Part shown: one piece after another, positions 8,143 through 8,586 of the stretch
Layout: every line of letters starts with the position of its first letter
Numbering within the stretch: the stretch's first letter is position 1
DNA from: Streptosporangiaceae bacterium
Lineage (GTDB): Bacteria > Actinomycetota > Actinomycetes > Streptosporangiales > Streptosporangiaceae
Direction of reading: 5' to 3'
Assembly (NCBI GenBank): GCA_030052355.1
Contig: JASIGS010000453.1
Location: forward strand, 1-8,586
Length of the DNA: 8,586 nucleotides
Position numbers and translations under genes: made by a program
The notes under the pieces: generated by a model
The model's input: the letters and a program-made list of their open reading frames with translations, nothing else
Databases searched by the model: none
What the model was told of the DNA's origin: nothing

Positions 8143-8586
8143 CCCACTAGACGCGTTGTACTCAGCGGTTGGCTGGGTTTTCACCCACATCTACGACCTG
8201 CTGAAGCCTGTCTTCGGCGGGACGAGCGGCTGGACCTGGGCGCTTTCCATTGTCATCCTGGTCGTCCTCATGCGGCTGATCATGGTGCCGCTGTTTGTCA
8301 AGCAGATGCACACGACCAGGGCGATGTCCGCCCTGCAGCCGCAGATGGCAGCGCTGCGCAAGAAGTACGGGAACGACAAGCAGACGCTGAACCAGGAAAT
8401 GATGAAGCTGTACCAGGAGGCGGGCGTCAACCCGCTGATGGGCTGCTTGCCGCTGCTGCTTCAGCTGCCGCTCTTCTTCTCCCTCTTCGAGGTGCTGAAG
8501 GCGATCGCTGCCTGGAAGCCCAACACCAAGCCGGCCTACGGCCTGCCCGAGCAGATGGTGGCGAACGCACACAGCGCGAACATCCT
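8135..8586 (+). CDS. yidC: YidC/Oxa1 membrane protein insertase (3' end cut by window)
   Basis: Insertase that places proteins in the cytoplasmic membrane, alone or with SecYEG. Only the first 150 residues are visible. The protein is of the Gram-positive type, with no large periplasmic domain: a short N-terminus ([16 protein letters not shown]), a first conserved membrane segment at about 33-53 ([20 protein letters not shown]), a charged cytoplasmic hairpin (about 55-95, [22 protein letters not shown]), then a second segment from [21 protein letters not shown] (97-117). Arg47 sits where the groove arginine of the family is expected. No lipobox cysteine is seen near the N-terminus. The start is GTG at 8135, with GGGAG 7 nt upstream, overlapping the end of yidD. 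Confidence 0.96.
   Translation, partial: MGNPLDALYSAVGWVFTHIYDLLKPVFGGTSGWTWALSIVILVVLMRLIMVPLFVKQMHTTRAMSALQPQMAALRKKYGNDKQTLNQEMMKLYQEAGVNPLMGCLPLLLQLPLFFSLFEVLKAIAAWKPNTKPAYGLPEQMVANAHSANI

Noticed and set aside
8162..8572. Minus-strand frame opposite yidC
   Set aside because: His/Gln/Leu-rich mirror of a membrane-protein gene; no motif.

Overview
The window is the core of an actinobacterial chromosomal replication origin. The DNA is GC-rich throughout, and the gene order is the conserved one: gyrB–dciA–recF–dnaN–(oriC)–dnaA on the minus strand, then rpmH–rnpA–yidD–yidC diverging on the plus strand. The proteins (RecF, DciA/DUF721, a DnaA with a long Pro/Gly/Ala-rich linker, GyrB with no large C-terminal insert) fit a high-GC Gram-positive of class Actinomycetia. 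A Streptosporangiales-like lineage is a guess from protein flavour only. There is no gnd gene between dnaN and recF, unlike the Streptomyces layout and like the mycobacterial one.

Left arm, minus strand. gyrB (1–1890, 3' end cut by the window, TTG start) follows dciA (2000–2533) after a 109-bp gap that holds a GC hairpin and a possible -10. dciA overlaps the end of recF (2526–3641) by 8 bp. A 60-bp gap separates recF from dnaN (3702–4835). The 399-bp gap 4836–5234 is the likely oriC. It has one perfect high-GC DnaA box, one strong E. coli-type box in the opposite orientation, and several degenerate ones. dnaA is 5235–6851.

Right arm, plus strand. The 432-bp gap 6852–7283 separates divergent dnaA and rpmH. 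It carries more DnaA-box-like sites beside dnaA, a plausible rpmH promoter, and a roughly 160-nt GC-hairpin-rich rpmH leader. rpmH (7284–7421), rnpA (7445–7807), yidD (7804–8142) and yidC (from 8135, cut by the window end) are packed tightly with 4-bp and 8-bp overlaps, as in a translationally coupled operon.

Together the genes cover origin recognition (DnaA), helicase loading (DciA), the sliding clamp (DnaN), gap repair (RecF), supercoil control (GyrB), ribosome and tRNA maturation (L34, RNase P protein) and membrane protein insertion (YidD, YidC). I see no mobile element, CRISPR array, tRNA or rRNA, and no previously undescribed system. The points worth a second look are regulatory and structural: DnaA boxes on both sides of dnaA, a helically spaced pyrimidine/CC array, the rpmH leader, an open frame that encloses rpmH upstream of rnpA, a homopolymer pair in dnaA, and a palindromic 15-bp tandem repeat at the yidD–yidC junction.
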